DNA of 64,000 nucleotides. Source: Steromphala cineraria. Lineage: Eukaryota; Mollusca; Gastropoda; Trochida; Trochidae. Where the stretch lies: contig OU744732.1 in the NCBI GenBank assembly GCA_916613615.1, forward strand, positions 45,375,227-45,439,226, read 5' to 3'. A model generated the notes under the pieces. It saw only the letters and a list, made by a program, of their open reading frames with translations, had not been told where the DNA came from and searched no databases. The number at the start of each line of letters is the position of its first letter. Position 1 is the first letter of the stretch. Positions 35,093 to 45,914 of the stretch are shown here, in pieces. Both the position numbers and the translations under genes were made by a program.

Positions 35093-37044
35093 TTTAAAGA
35101 ACTGTGTCATCACCAAATCTAATTTTAATTTGTTTTCAATCCTCATTGTTGATCTTTGGCCTGTGCAAGCCAAGCTTTATGGCCTGTTGGTTTTCAAAAG
35201 AAGCATTACTCCAAGTGTTAACATCCCGGGCATCGTTTTCTGGGCATCGTTTTCTTGAAATCGTCTTTTTGCAAGTCAGCAGTTGGTTATGCAGTTATCG
35301 ATTGTGATGGCATTCGCTCTTGTGTCCTTAGAATTTCGTTAGAGTAGCGATGTTCACCAGGCTGAACCTCCAATTGATTAGTTCAATGATGAGTTTTGGT
35401 TTGGAGAGGGTTCATAGATATACATCTTAAAAGATGCCACAATAGCACAAGCGTTCGGTGTATATCATTATTCACACCGGTGACTTATGTTAACTTCAAT
35501 CATACTAAATTCATATTCAGTATCTTGATTCAGTGACCAATACCAATACTATTTAGTTATTGTAATTTTTTAAAAAGAAAACCGAGAATACATCACTCAG
35601 GATCAACGTATATAAATGATGAAGCTACCAATTATTACACAACCTTCCAGTGCTTGTGACATCATAATACGTATCAGAAGATATTCTGAAAATTCATAAT
35701 CATTTGCATTTGAATCCAACAGAAATAATAAAATAAACTGTTGGCCTTCTGTTGCCAAGATCACTTTTAAGTGTATGAAGGCAATACATTCACAAAACGT
35801 GACATAATGATATTGAAATCCAAGGAAAGGAGGTTAATGATAAGTCACACCTTATATATGAATAGTGTTGAAAACCTGATGCGGGATTATGTAAAGCTTA
35901 TTGTGTTTTATATCTATTTTCAACCTTTTAATATGGATAGCACGATATATATATTCATATATATTGTTGTCATAAATGATAAGCACTTGAGTAGTTTTCT
36001 TAACCGTGGCAACGATTTCCTCTCAATGATATGTTTTACCTTTTTTGCCTTTGTAAGAAACAGCAATGTTATTTGTAGAGCTGTTTTAAATTAGTGATAC
36101 ACTGCTGCACGTATGGCAATATAATACATTTTAGTTGTAATCAAAATTGTACTGCTGTCACGAGTGTAATTGGTTCGTTGAATTGTCGTTTTTAGAATGT
36201 CAGCAATAACAAAAGGACAATAATCAGTATGTCAAATTAATTCATACAAAATGTAAATTTAACATAAAATGACATTATGAATGATATATAATCACTTAGC
36301 TCGATTTGATGCCTTTTTTTCTAAATTTGTTTTATAGGTAAGGTCGTTAGGTGTTCTCCATATGTTCAAGTTACAACATTGCCGTTACATTTACTTAGAT
36401 TCAATAACGTTTGTAAATGTGAACATAACATACATTAAATTTCAGTTGTTGAAGATGCCACTGCCTAAATGTTAAACTCAAAAGATATATCACTGATATG
36501 AACAAACATGCACAATGGCCGATAAATCAATATGTCATATGCTAAACTAGATAAAAATTGATTTATCTCATTAAATGAGTCGACGATAATAATGATATTA
36601 TTGATCTGTATGACGAAACACTTATACTTATACTGAACAGAAAACAAAGTTGAAACATATATGTTATGTAAAACAAAGAGGACGAAATCATTTTGACCAC
36701 ATTTTAAGTCACTTTCGCACATTTGAAAACAATACATCAATATTGGTTTCAACCCTGCAATAGAGCATTTCTTCTTGACATGCTTGAAATAATAGTTAGG
36801 TAGTTTGATTAATTCAAAACTGATGAAGCTGAGGGAAAAAGTTAGAATTTAAAAAAGCTGAATATTTCAAAGAAAATGCGAATCATTATTCGAAATTACT
36901 GTTTGTAATCTGTATAAAGAAATAATTTGAAAACTGTGTTTAGAAAGAAAACCCAAACATATTGAATTGGTCATTGGAAATATATTGCATAAAGAAAATG
37001 TTCAAAAGGTGAACACCAACTAACCCTTAAACCAACATAAAATT

Positions 37045-37424
37045 TATTATTACCTACGAGGGCAGTCATACAGAGGTTCATATTTTTCATATGTTGCCCT
37101 AGGGCAAAATATCACTTTTACATTGTGACGTCACGTTATTAACAATGCTTTGACGTCACGGTTCACCTATGACGTCACAATCTATACGGGCCGGCGGCGG
37201 CTTTCTCGCCTATGCTTAAAAGTAGGTTTTTGAGTATTTTCTTTAATTTTGGGATTACGGTAATAAACAGAATATTATATTCGTGCCCATGACATACTAT
37301 GTTAACGACACTCGTGCCTAAATATCAGTATATCCCTCGATCTCGCTCGGGAAATACTAATATTTAGCCACTCGTGTCGTAAACATAGTATGTCATGGAC
37401 ACTCATATAATATCCTCTATATCT
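37045..37424. mobile_element. Hairpin-ended element H2
   Basis: Absent from the paralogous site in B (about 27505). Layout parallels H1: TTATTATTACC left end; a CCTAGG-centred palindrome TTGCCCTAGGGCAA at 37094-37107; three TGACGTCA sites near 37126, 37149 and 37168; the modular hairpin at 37269-37416; and a CCTCTATATC end. Outside these landmarks its sequence does not obviously match H1. Confidence 0.65.
37269..37416. repeat. Modular hairpin of H2
   Basis: Motif starts: TTCGTG 37280, CTCGTG 37311, CTCGA 37336, CTCGG 37346, CTCGTG 37371, CTCATA 37402. Paired private words include CCATGACATACTATGTTAAC with its reverse complement on the right arm. Spacings are 31, 25, 10, 25, 31. Confidence 0.85.
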
Positions 37425-38524
37425 TTATGTTTTACTTCAGTTGTGGATAATGGCTTGGGCATGCCAAAGTGATGGTGGATGGGTTTTTTTTGCTGCCATT
37501 GTCACCAGTTACTTAGCTTTTCCACTGGTGTATTATGGGTTTTTTTCCTTTTTTTTCAGTACCTTCATTACACAAAATGGAACTTGGTTAATTGTTTCAA
37601 AAACTTAGCTATCAAGTTTAAATTCTTTAAAACATTAACAATCTTAATAGTGTCCCTTTTTAATTACTGTTTGTGTTCAGAGAGTACTCGATTTTGGTCA
37701 CTACTCCGGCAGGGCAGTTAAGTGGACACATAATATCAAACGTTGACAGTACAATACCTCCTTAAGTAGTATCTGTCAAAATAGTCACTCAGTGTAAAAG
37801 CATCAGCCGTGAAAAGACTGCTGACAGAATCTTCAATCAACAGACAAGGCGGCCACAAGTATGTAATGGTTTCTCAAGTAGGTCACACAGACGTATTAAC
37901 TAGGTTCCTTATTGCTTCCTTAGAGTCGAAGTATTGCTGAAGTAGACGGCAGATCTGGTAGATGTGTTGACACTTCTCTGATTGTGTTAGATAGAAACTT
38001 TTGATTGAATGTCATTTCCGTTAGGAATATATTGGACATGAATGGTTATTTAACCATGGATTAGGCTGCACATTTTTCATGATAGACACTTCATAACATC
38101 TGCCCACAAACAATTTCTACCAAGTAATGTTAATATGTTATTCTGAATATAATCTGCCTCGTAAGATATGTAGAGAATGATAAATCATTATATTTGTCAT
38201 GCAAATTTATCAGCAAAATATCAAATGCAAGTTTTGGGTAAACAATGTTGAATTCAATATAATTCCCAATAAATTCTCTTCCAATTATAGATGTAATATT
38301 ACTTCTTAAATCATATCAGTGTATCTTCCTTTTGAAAAAGAAAACAAAATTACAGCAGAATGTAAAGTTACAACTACCTTTAAAAATATAAAACAGTCGT
38401 TATTAATACTCTCAACAGTCTGCATTCCGATAATAGTAGAATATAGAATATGAGTGATTATTAGTTTATGATTACTTATATTCAAACATCAATGTAATTA
38501 TGCAAATACGTACGTCTTTTGCAA

Positions 38525-38806
38525 GAGGTAAGGTGATTAGGGTTTAAGGCCACTTTCAAGAGTATTTTACTTATATCACGGATTAGTATTATTGCAGGGA
38601 GAAAGTCCACAACACTATTGTTGCTATGTGAACATCGACTGGAACAAGCGAATCATGGGTTGTACTGTGCCGAAATTTCATTTTTACATTACACCCAAAC
38701 TTACTGCATGTAAAACAGTTATCTACTGCAGACAAAGTTGCCGAAATCCTGGCTGTATTTCGAACCCGGGACCTGACCTGATGATCGCACGTATCGAACG
38801 CATTAA
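38525..38806 (-). mobile_element. tRNA-headed SINE, third copy
   Basis: The tail begins GAGGTAAGGTGATTAGGG, with ACTTATATCACGGATTAG inside. The head has TTTCGAACCCGGGACC, a B-box in reverse. It is more diverged at the A-box end than the 48885 copy. It lies just outside unit C. Confidence 0.65.
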
Positions 38807-39049
38807 AATTTGTTTTCAAAATGATAGACAGTTATCGAACAACTTTCACAAAATTACTGCGAGGCTACAACAGGCAAGATTTTTCTTATTTAAAGTATTA
38901 ACACAGTTTATTATAAATTGTTGCTCAAATTTCTTTCAGTGGATCATTATGGTCAATAAACGTCATCATCTGTCCAATGCAGGCTCCTAAACGATCCGAT
39001 ATTGTTGAAACGCAAAAAAAAGGTAGATTGACTATTCCTGAAATATATG

Positions 39050-39510
39050 ATAAGGGACATTGGGAGCCTCTACTTTATAACCACAAATTGTTCATAGGAA
39101 TGTAATTGCATTATTCATAATATAAATTGAACATTTCTGACATCTTCGTTCATAAAATGGCAATTATATGATAAATACTTGTTTCAATGAACATTTTAAA
39201 ACAGTCATATATATTAGCGGAAGCCAAATTCACACGCAAAAGATACATTAATACTAGTTATATAATCTATCAAATAATATTAACTCGTAACTGTCATTAT
39301 GAATGCTTTAGATTTCCAACATTATGTAGGAATGATTGACGCGCGTCACTGTCCGGTTTTCATTATCGCGACCTCAAACCTTTCTGATATCAATATACGA
39401 TTAGCTTCAAATGATATTTCCTGTAACATTTAAAACTTTTTGATCAGAAAACGCTTTTGGTAAAATTTTGAATATATAAAACCCGACAACTCACGGAGTG
39501 GCTCTTAAAG
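39050..39510. repeat. Dispersed TIR-like repeat, copy 1
   Basis: Its body (39110-39362) matches 63745-64000 (shared CGCGTCA, GTCCGGTTTTC, ACTTGTT and AACTCGTA words). The right end, read inward, is CTTTAAGAGCCACTCCGTGA, matching the left end of the other copy at 63678 (TTAAAGAGACACTCCGTGAG), so the family probably has inverted ends. The left end here is uncertain. Confidence 0.5.
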
Positions 39511-39519
39511 CTAGGCAAT

Positions 39520-40735
39520 GACAGATGAGAATGCACAGTATAGATTGGTGACCATAAATGTACAAAATGAACTTGTCTCATCAATAATAAAGCCACTTTT
39601 AATTATTTTATTCTTAAGAACCAATGGTTATTACTTATCCTCTATTGAATAAAAAACAAACTCTTGCTGCATGATGATGATAAATGATAAAATGACACTG
39701 ATGAATATTAAAGGCAACATTTAGAAGTTCTATAATATAGACAGACCTAATCTGAACTGTTGCAAACAGACTGCAAACTGCAACAAGAGAGGTACACATA
39801 TTACAAACTACAAGTCCTTTAAATTTTTTACCTCGTCTAGTTAAAGAAAATCCAAGACGAAGACTTCTTAAACGACGACGTGCCTATCAGAAAGATGTTT
39901 TAAATTTCAAAACCTAGTTAAGTAATTACTTGTTCATTGATATACATCGTACTTTGTATTGTATCGTTTCTTTTGGCCGTTAGTGTATACTATGTAAATA
40001 TGGTTACGTTAATGGAGAGATATCAAACTAATCGTTCGCATGATGTCCACTTTTAAGTAATATTACAATACACGGTATCAAAAGATTACTTGAATGTAAT
40101 AAATATCATCCAAAACGAACGATCCAACCTCAATGCAAATAGAGTGGTGGAAAGATCAAGACGGATTTTCCATATTGGTCTTTGTTGAATATAAATGTAG
40201 CTAATCGGATTTGGTTAGAGAATGGCATTCTTTAGAGATTATATATATTCCTATTTATTCCAATTTATTCCAATATTGCTGCCGGTTTAGAACAAGTTGC
40301 GTTGAAGAGAATAATCACTTTTATGGAAACTACTTTACTGCACCTTTATGAAGTCGTAAACTAGCTGTCAATAAGGCCAGTAAATTTAGTGCAAGCCTCA
40401 TTCATGACCAACTTGTAATTGCATTTTGTTGGTCCTACATTCGAGAAGAAGCATAATGGTTAGGTTACTTGTCAATAAGAGCTAGTCCGTTGCACGAGCC
40501 ATTTTAAGAAACTTGTTGTCAACCTTCGTGCGGATGAAGAGACGTCAACAAAATTGCTATGGTCTTTGGCAACATTACGCCATGTAATCTTTTAGCTTGA
40601 GTGGTAACTGCAATCTTCGTTATGTTTCTCAGACCATGAACTTTAAGTCTCAAAATTCTCAAACAAAGAGAAGGCATCACAATATACTAAATGAGACATT
40701 CTGTTCATTTAAGTTATTGAGTTAAGAAGAAACTA
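39520..40735. other. Unassigned stretch
   Basis: No gene seen. Part of 40090-40250 is distantly similar to the duplicon sequence at 2260-2400 (ACGAACGAT, CAAAGATCAA, CATATTG words), so it is probably another old copy of the same dispersed sequence. Confidence 0.35.
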
Positions 40736-40737
40736 GA

Positions 40738-41185
40738 AAATTTGTGTCTATGGGACACAAATGCCCCCGCTAATGTTTTCAACCATAGCATTTAAAACAA
40801 AATAAGAGATACAAACCATTAGCTTCATTTAAGTTCAAACATCCATTAAAATGTATAAAATTTAAAATTCCCAAAACATAATATAAGATGCACACAGGAG
40901 AAGTGGATAAACAACATCCCTTATCATACCAATATGAGCTTTCACTTGCCCAAAAATTCACCGACATGTCGGAACTTTGAAAAAAAATATCAAAAATTGA
41001 AAAACAAAATATGAGATACACACACATAGGATGCTTATAAGCAATGTGTGCAATTTCAATTAAATCTGTTGAGGGTTTTTTGAGGAGAAGTGGATAAACG
41101 ACACCCTGTATAGAGTGGTATACGTACGGACGGACAACCGAGGGTTATCCAATATGCCCCTGCCATAATATGGCAGGGGCATAAA
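40738..41185. mobile_element. Small element with terminal hairpins
   Basis: Starts with the hairpin TTTGTGTCTATGGGACACAAA (40741-40761) followed by TGCCCCCGC. Ends with ATGCCCCTGCCAT paired to ATGGCAGGGGCAT (41154-41182) and then an A run. AGGAGAAGTGGATAAAC occurs twice, near 40897 and 41081, and a GTACGGACGGACAACC segment precedes the end. Similar GTACGGAC and end-hairpin features occur at 60530-60610. Class unknown; Helitron-like end hairpins are one possibility. Confidence 0.5.
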
Positions 41186-41227
41186 AAACATTTAAGGACA
41201 TAAGACTCATGTTTTAAATTCATTATT

Positions 41228-41581
41228 TCAGTATAATGCTGGAATAGATTTGATCATATCCAGAACGTCATACCATAATTGAGCATACATTTTCAATGTA
41301 TCTATTGCTTCTTCTTCAGTAAAATCGTTCATCATATGTAGCTGATACATGTAATTTTGTCTTAAACTAATCAGACTCAACACCATGTTATTATCATACC
41401 TCGAATAAGATGCCGGTACGGTAATGTCAAGGAAGCCCCCGTTCCAGCAATTCTTATCACTCAGAGAGGTTACTTCCACAACATCAAAATATACTTCTCT
41501 TAATTTATTTGCTTTGTCTACAGCACCGGTAACACAAATAGATATGTCGGTTGATTTACAATGGAATGTTTTGGTGTATAA
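41228..41581 (-). CDS. Possible terminal coding exon, unknown protein
   Basis: An open frame of 117 codons runs leftward to a TGA at 41228-41230. It is preceded by an acceptor-like ATCTTGAATCGAG, with an in-frame stop just beyond it, so I start the exon at 41581. Readable segments include CKSTDISICVTGAVDKANKL, NCWNGGFLDITVPASYSRYD and a final amphipathic stretch TEEEAIDTLKMYAQLWYDVL. The composition is protein-like, with no low-complexity bias, but at this AT content a frame of this length can occur by chance. No family is recognised. The neighbouring element 40738-41185 begins soon after the stop, and no upstream exon was identified. Confidence 0.35.
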   Translation of the reverse strand, partial: LYTKTFHCKSTDISICVTGAVDKANKLREVYFDVVEVTSLSDKNCWNGGFLDITVPASYSRYDNNMVLSLISLRQNYMYQLHMMNDFTEEEAIDTLKMYAQLWYDVLDMIKSIPALY

Positions 41582-42186
41582 CTCGATTCAAGATATAAGA
41601 AGACGTCGTTATCTCTTGTTTGTCATATTTGAAAACAAAACAAGAGACAGTGTAACATGTTATAATTATTATTATAATAAGAACAGTCATTACAACAACC
41701 GTTTTTTATAATGGGGACTTTTTCGGATTTGTGTTTCAAAAACGTCTTCTGCCTTACATTTGATTAGATTCGATGATTAATTCATGCGTATGATATATAC
41801 CCTATCGTTCGGTTTGTCTTATTAAATCCATAAGTATTGTCTATGTTTTTGTTCATGTTCATTTTATTTGGTTACCAGTCACATGTTTCTTGTATTTTGA
41901 ATTTTGTGCTTGGTTTAAAATAAAAAATATTAGTTTATAGGAAATTCACATGATGTACTCACATTATTTTCTCAATGCATCTTTTGATAATGAAATATGT
42001 TTCACCAATATAATTTGTATCATGTTTATAGGCGTATGACATGTGTAAACATAGAAAAATAGCGAACTATTTTATTTGGACTCATGGAAATTCATACGCT
42101 GGTTTTGCGAATGTTCCAAGTCAGCTGATTCTTGTTTTGGCGATTTATTTACATACATATTGATATTGAGGGTTGAGTAAAAAATA

Positions 42187-42333
42187 AAATACTGAACTCA
42201 TGGTAATGTGATTACATTTTAAGCAACTCCTGAATAGAATGTGGTATCAGACTCTCTTTTGTTCATCTGATACCAATTCTATACACTCGTTGCTTAAAAA
42301 TGTTTTCACATTACCATTCGTTTAGTATTCTCT
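42187..42333. repeat. Modular hairpin H3
   Basis: Motif starts: CTCATG 42197, CTCCTG 42227, CTCTC 42252, TTCAT 42262, CTCGTT 42286, TTCGTT 42317. Arms pair through private words such as GGTAATGTGATTACATTTTA against its complement, and GTGGTATCAGA against TCTGATACCA. It ends ATTCTCTATGTATA like the other two. No CCTAGG palindrome or TGACGTCA cluster was found to the left, so this may be a shorter or truncated member. Confidence 0.8.
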
Positions 42334-42701
42334 ATGTATAAAATGTCAATAGAATACCTTTATGATTCTTGACGTGAGACTTGAACATAATGGATACATT
42401 TTCCTCCAACTTCTGAAATTAAAGGATCAAAACTGATAACATTTACATTACATGAATGCATAAAGAAGATTATTTATATTTGTTGATTTGGGCAACATAA
42501 ATAACGTATTCACCAAGATAACGTGATATGATTATTTTGGCAACTATTCTGTAATAAACGACAAGTGTAAGGTGATGACATTGTTTATATGTACACATAA
42601 AACAAGACGTTTAGTGCTCCCTATATAAAACAAACCAGCCAAACCAATCTTCTAAGAGAGACAAACATTTCAGAAGTGTTTGAGTAAATGATAGGATAAT
42701 A

Positions 42702-43451
42702 TCTATTAACATGGTATATTTCAAGAAAATATATGACATTCTCGTAACAAATATTTAGCTATATTCAGATTTAGAAAAACTAATTTATCCTGTCCATGTG
42801 GAGCAAAATAATATTTAAAATCTGGTTCATCTTAAGCCCTGTCCGCTTGTGCAGGTGTAACATGCTTCATAGAGGGTGAAGAGTGCAGAGAATTGAATAA
42901 CTGGTCATTTAACGATACATATCTGCCCATTACTGTCAGGGTCAGATATGTATCACTCAATCACGAATTAATAGCTTAGGGATTACTACACATGTACTGC
43001 CTGTCGTAGCTTCTATATAAGGCCGGGTCAATGTAGAACCAGCACTTTGTATTCCGGTCGCTACACAGGTATGTCAAATGCTCTTCTTTTAGTATTCTGT
43101 GTCTTTCATTATTTTGTATGAATTTACAGATATTAGAATGTATAATGAATAATGAGTTTTGTGTCTGAGATTTGTACATGAGTATGATAAAGTGTAATAG
43201 TGTTTATTGTAGTTCAGACATCGGTTATGGTTATGGTTATTAGTTATGTAGTATGGTTATTGTTTTATCCTGAATATTTATTGTGTGTGTATTATGTTCT
43301 GAAAATAAACTTTGTATTCCGGTCGCTACACAGGTGTCTCCTGGGTCGTTTGTCACACAGCCTGGGGATGGGCGAGTCGCCAGCTCTGCCGAAGCTATTC
43401 CCCCAACGAAACGAACCTTACAAACTACCAGACTTTCAGCTGGTTAATACA
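42702..43451 (+). mobile_element. 5' LTR of a non-autonomous retrotransposon
   Basis: Starts TCTATTAAC and ends GTTAATACA (inverted ends, one mismatch). It is identical by eye to 45042-45791, offset 2340. The TATA box TATATAA lies at 43014-43020 and AATAAA at 43304-43309. A 27 bp direct repeat (43044-43070 and 43309-43335) sits where transcription should start and where the RNA should be cleaved. The first copy runs into GTATGT, a donor-like site; the second ends CACAG. Confidence 0.85.
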
Positions 43452-45041
43452 TGGTGCAGAAGAGGTTCCCCGGTACGTGGCGACTCCCCATCCTGAAGCT
43501 GATGACAAGACGACCTGCGCGAAGGACCACAAAGACGAAGACGTCCCCGACCCCAGTCTGACGAAAAGTCCTGAGTTGGGAGGTGTTATGTAAGTACGTC
43601 ATCCCTGCCTTGAAGAGCTACTTCCCCACGAGGTACATGCCACAATTGGGAAAGACCGTGGAGGTCAATTGTTGGATGTAAAAGAGAATAAAGTGGTAGA
43701 GAATTGGGCTCTTGGTACATGACTGCTAACTAACCTACCAACTCCTAGACTGGGACCGAGACAGAGTCATAGATGTCAAAATCATATCTACAATTGCAGA
43801 TGTCATGGGCACTTCTACAACAGAACACCTATGGCTGACATAAGACGCTGTTGGTTGATCCATCAAGAGCTGCCAGGATCCAATCGTCAAGCTACCCAGT
43901 CTGAATGATATGTCCACTATATACATGTATATATAAACTAAGTGTCACATCATGTAGATCGTCACAGTTTGATAGTGCTAGAAATTGATCGTACGCAATT
44001 TCACCCAAAACTTTTTGTGTTGTCTACATGATATAACGCTTATAGTATATTTGTAAGTATTGGACACATCTTTCACGCTTCACATATGTTTTGAAATTAT
44101 TTGTAAAATCCCGTGAATAATCTATGTCATGACAGATGGTCTATTAGTATATTAGATAGCTCGGTTTCATTTATTTATCTTGATATACACAATGATGGCC
44201 GCCTTGTTGTGTAAACAAGAAAGGTGACCAGCTCCATTGTTGACGGTCTGGTTAGTTTAATAATAATTCCTACTTAAATGGAGATTGAAATGATATCTAT
44301 TTAGGCAGGTGACTAGATCATATATGAATGTGTATTTAGCTGATAAAATGTGCAGCTTTCCTATAGAGCTACTTCCTCACGTTATACATGCCACAGTTCT
44401 GAAAGACCGTTAAGTACAATGAGTCGAACGTGGATGTAGATAACTGTGATGAGAATTGGGCTCAGGGAAGATGCTAGTTGATAGCCACAATGATGGCCAA
44501 CTTGTCCTATAAACAGGAAAGATGACTAGCTCAATCGTTGACCGCCGGTATATTTAATGATTGATTCCCTGCCCTACTTGGAGATAGATATGATCTCCAC
44601 TTGGGCAGGAGACTCAATAAGTTGTGTATGTTCATTGATCACCTGGAAATGTAATTGTATATCTGTTGTGAGAGGTGATAGTGATGTGAAATATGTTTTG
44701 AATTATTATTGTTTTGATGTGAAAGAATGAGAGATCTATCATAGTCTGATTGAATGTAAACACTTTTGATGGTTCAACTATGAATTTAATTCTCAATTGA
44801 AATGTTATTTTATAAATTTTATATCTAGGATCATAATATTATAGACTCAAAACAAAGACAGAATTATGTGTACACCACTTAAGTGTTATATCAATTGCTT
44901 TTTAACTAAACAAGTTATTTTATATTTGCCAGTATCATGATTTACCTCGCACTCTTTACACCTCCTCATATTTATCCCACTTTAAATTTGGCTTCATAAA
45001 TATATAAATTTCGGGACGAAATTTTTTCAGAGTCGGGGGAT
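43452..45041 (+). mobile_element. Internal region of the LTR element, no gag or pol
   Basis: Begins TGGTGCAGAAGAGG directly after the LTR, the expected position and TGG start of a tRNA primer site, though I cannot name the tRNA. Ends with GACGAAATTTTTTCAGAGTC and a GGGGGA tract, a polypurine tract of Gypsy style. The 1.59 kb between has no coding frame of note. Two segments recur: about 43614-43725 resembles 44366-44475, and 44189-44330 resembles 44488-44620. It must rely on another element's enzymes. Confidence 0.8.
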
Positions 45042-45791
45042 TCTATTAACATGGTATATTTCAAGAAAATATATGACATTCTCGTAACAAATATTTAGCT
45101 ATATTCAGATTTAGAAAAACTAATTTATCCTGTCCATGTGGAGCAAAATAATATTTAAAATCTGGTTCATCTTAAGCCCTGTCCGCTTGTGCAGGTGTAA
45201 CATGCTTCATAGAGGGTGAAGAGTGCAGAGAATTGAATAACTGGTCATTTAACGATACATATCTGCCCATTACTGTCAGGGTCAGATATGTATCACTCAA
45301 TCACGAATTAATAGCTTAGGGATTACTACACATGTACTGCCTGTCGTAGCTTCTATATAAGGCCGGGTCAATGTAGAACCAGCACTTTGTATTCCGGTCG
45401 CTACACAGGTATGTCAAATGCTCTTCTTTTAGTATTCTGTGTCTTTCATTATTTTGTATGAATTTACAGATATTAGAATGTATAATGAATAATGAGTTTT
45501 GTGTCTGAGATTTGTACATGAGTATGATAAAGTGTAATAGTGTTTATTGTAGTTCAGACATCGGTTATGGTTATGGTTATTAGTTATGTAGTATGGTTAT
45601 TGTTTTATCCTGAATATTTATTGTGTGTGTATTATGTTCTGAAAATAAACTTTGTATTCCGGTCGCTACACAGGTGTCTCCTGGGTCGTTTGTCACACAG
45701 CCTGGGGATGGGCGAGTCGCCAGCTCTGCCGAAGCTATTCCCCCAACGAAACGAACCTTACAAACTACCAGACTTTCAGCTGGTTAATACA
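45042..45791 (+). mobile_element. 3' LTR of the non-autonomous retrotransposon
   Basis: No difference from the 5' LTR was found in about 750 bases, implying very recent insertion, or gene conversion or a collapsed assembly. I see no target duplication: the left flank ends GATAATA and the right begins TGGATGGCC. Confidence 0.85.
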
Positions 45792-45797
45792 TGGATG

Positions 45798-45910
45798 GCC
45801 ACTCCTGGGTCGTTTGTCTCACAGCCTGGGGATGGGCGAATCGCCAGCTCTGCCGAAGCTTATTCCCCAACGAAACGAACCTTACAAACTACTAGACTTC
45901 CAGCTGGTTA
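45798..45910 (+). repeat. Extra diverged LTR tail
   Basis: CTCCTGGGTCGTTTGTCTCA through CTGGTTAATATA repeats the last ~113 bp of the LTR with about six to eight differences, ten bases beyond the 3' LTR. It is a remnant of an older copy of the same family. Confidence 0.85.
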
Positions 45911-45914
45911 ATAT

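Larger units (their letters stand above)
28600..38150. repeat. Segmental duplicon, unit C
   Basis: Third copy, starting inside the B-equivalent of about 19700 and ending after the block equivalent to B 28395. It has gained at least four insertions that B or A lack at the same place: the long-TIR MITE 29377-29976, the hairpin elements 30953-31428 and 37045-37424, and the TTTAAA-flanked MITE 34740-35092. It has lost most of the Tc1-like relic: after about 33690 it jumps to the equivalent of B 24222. Confidence 0.8.

Noticed and set aside
38592..38990. 132-codon + frame
   Set aside because: Its first half is the antisense of a SINE; no protein features.
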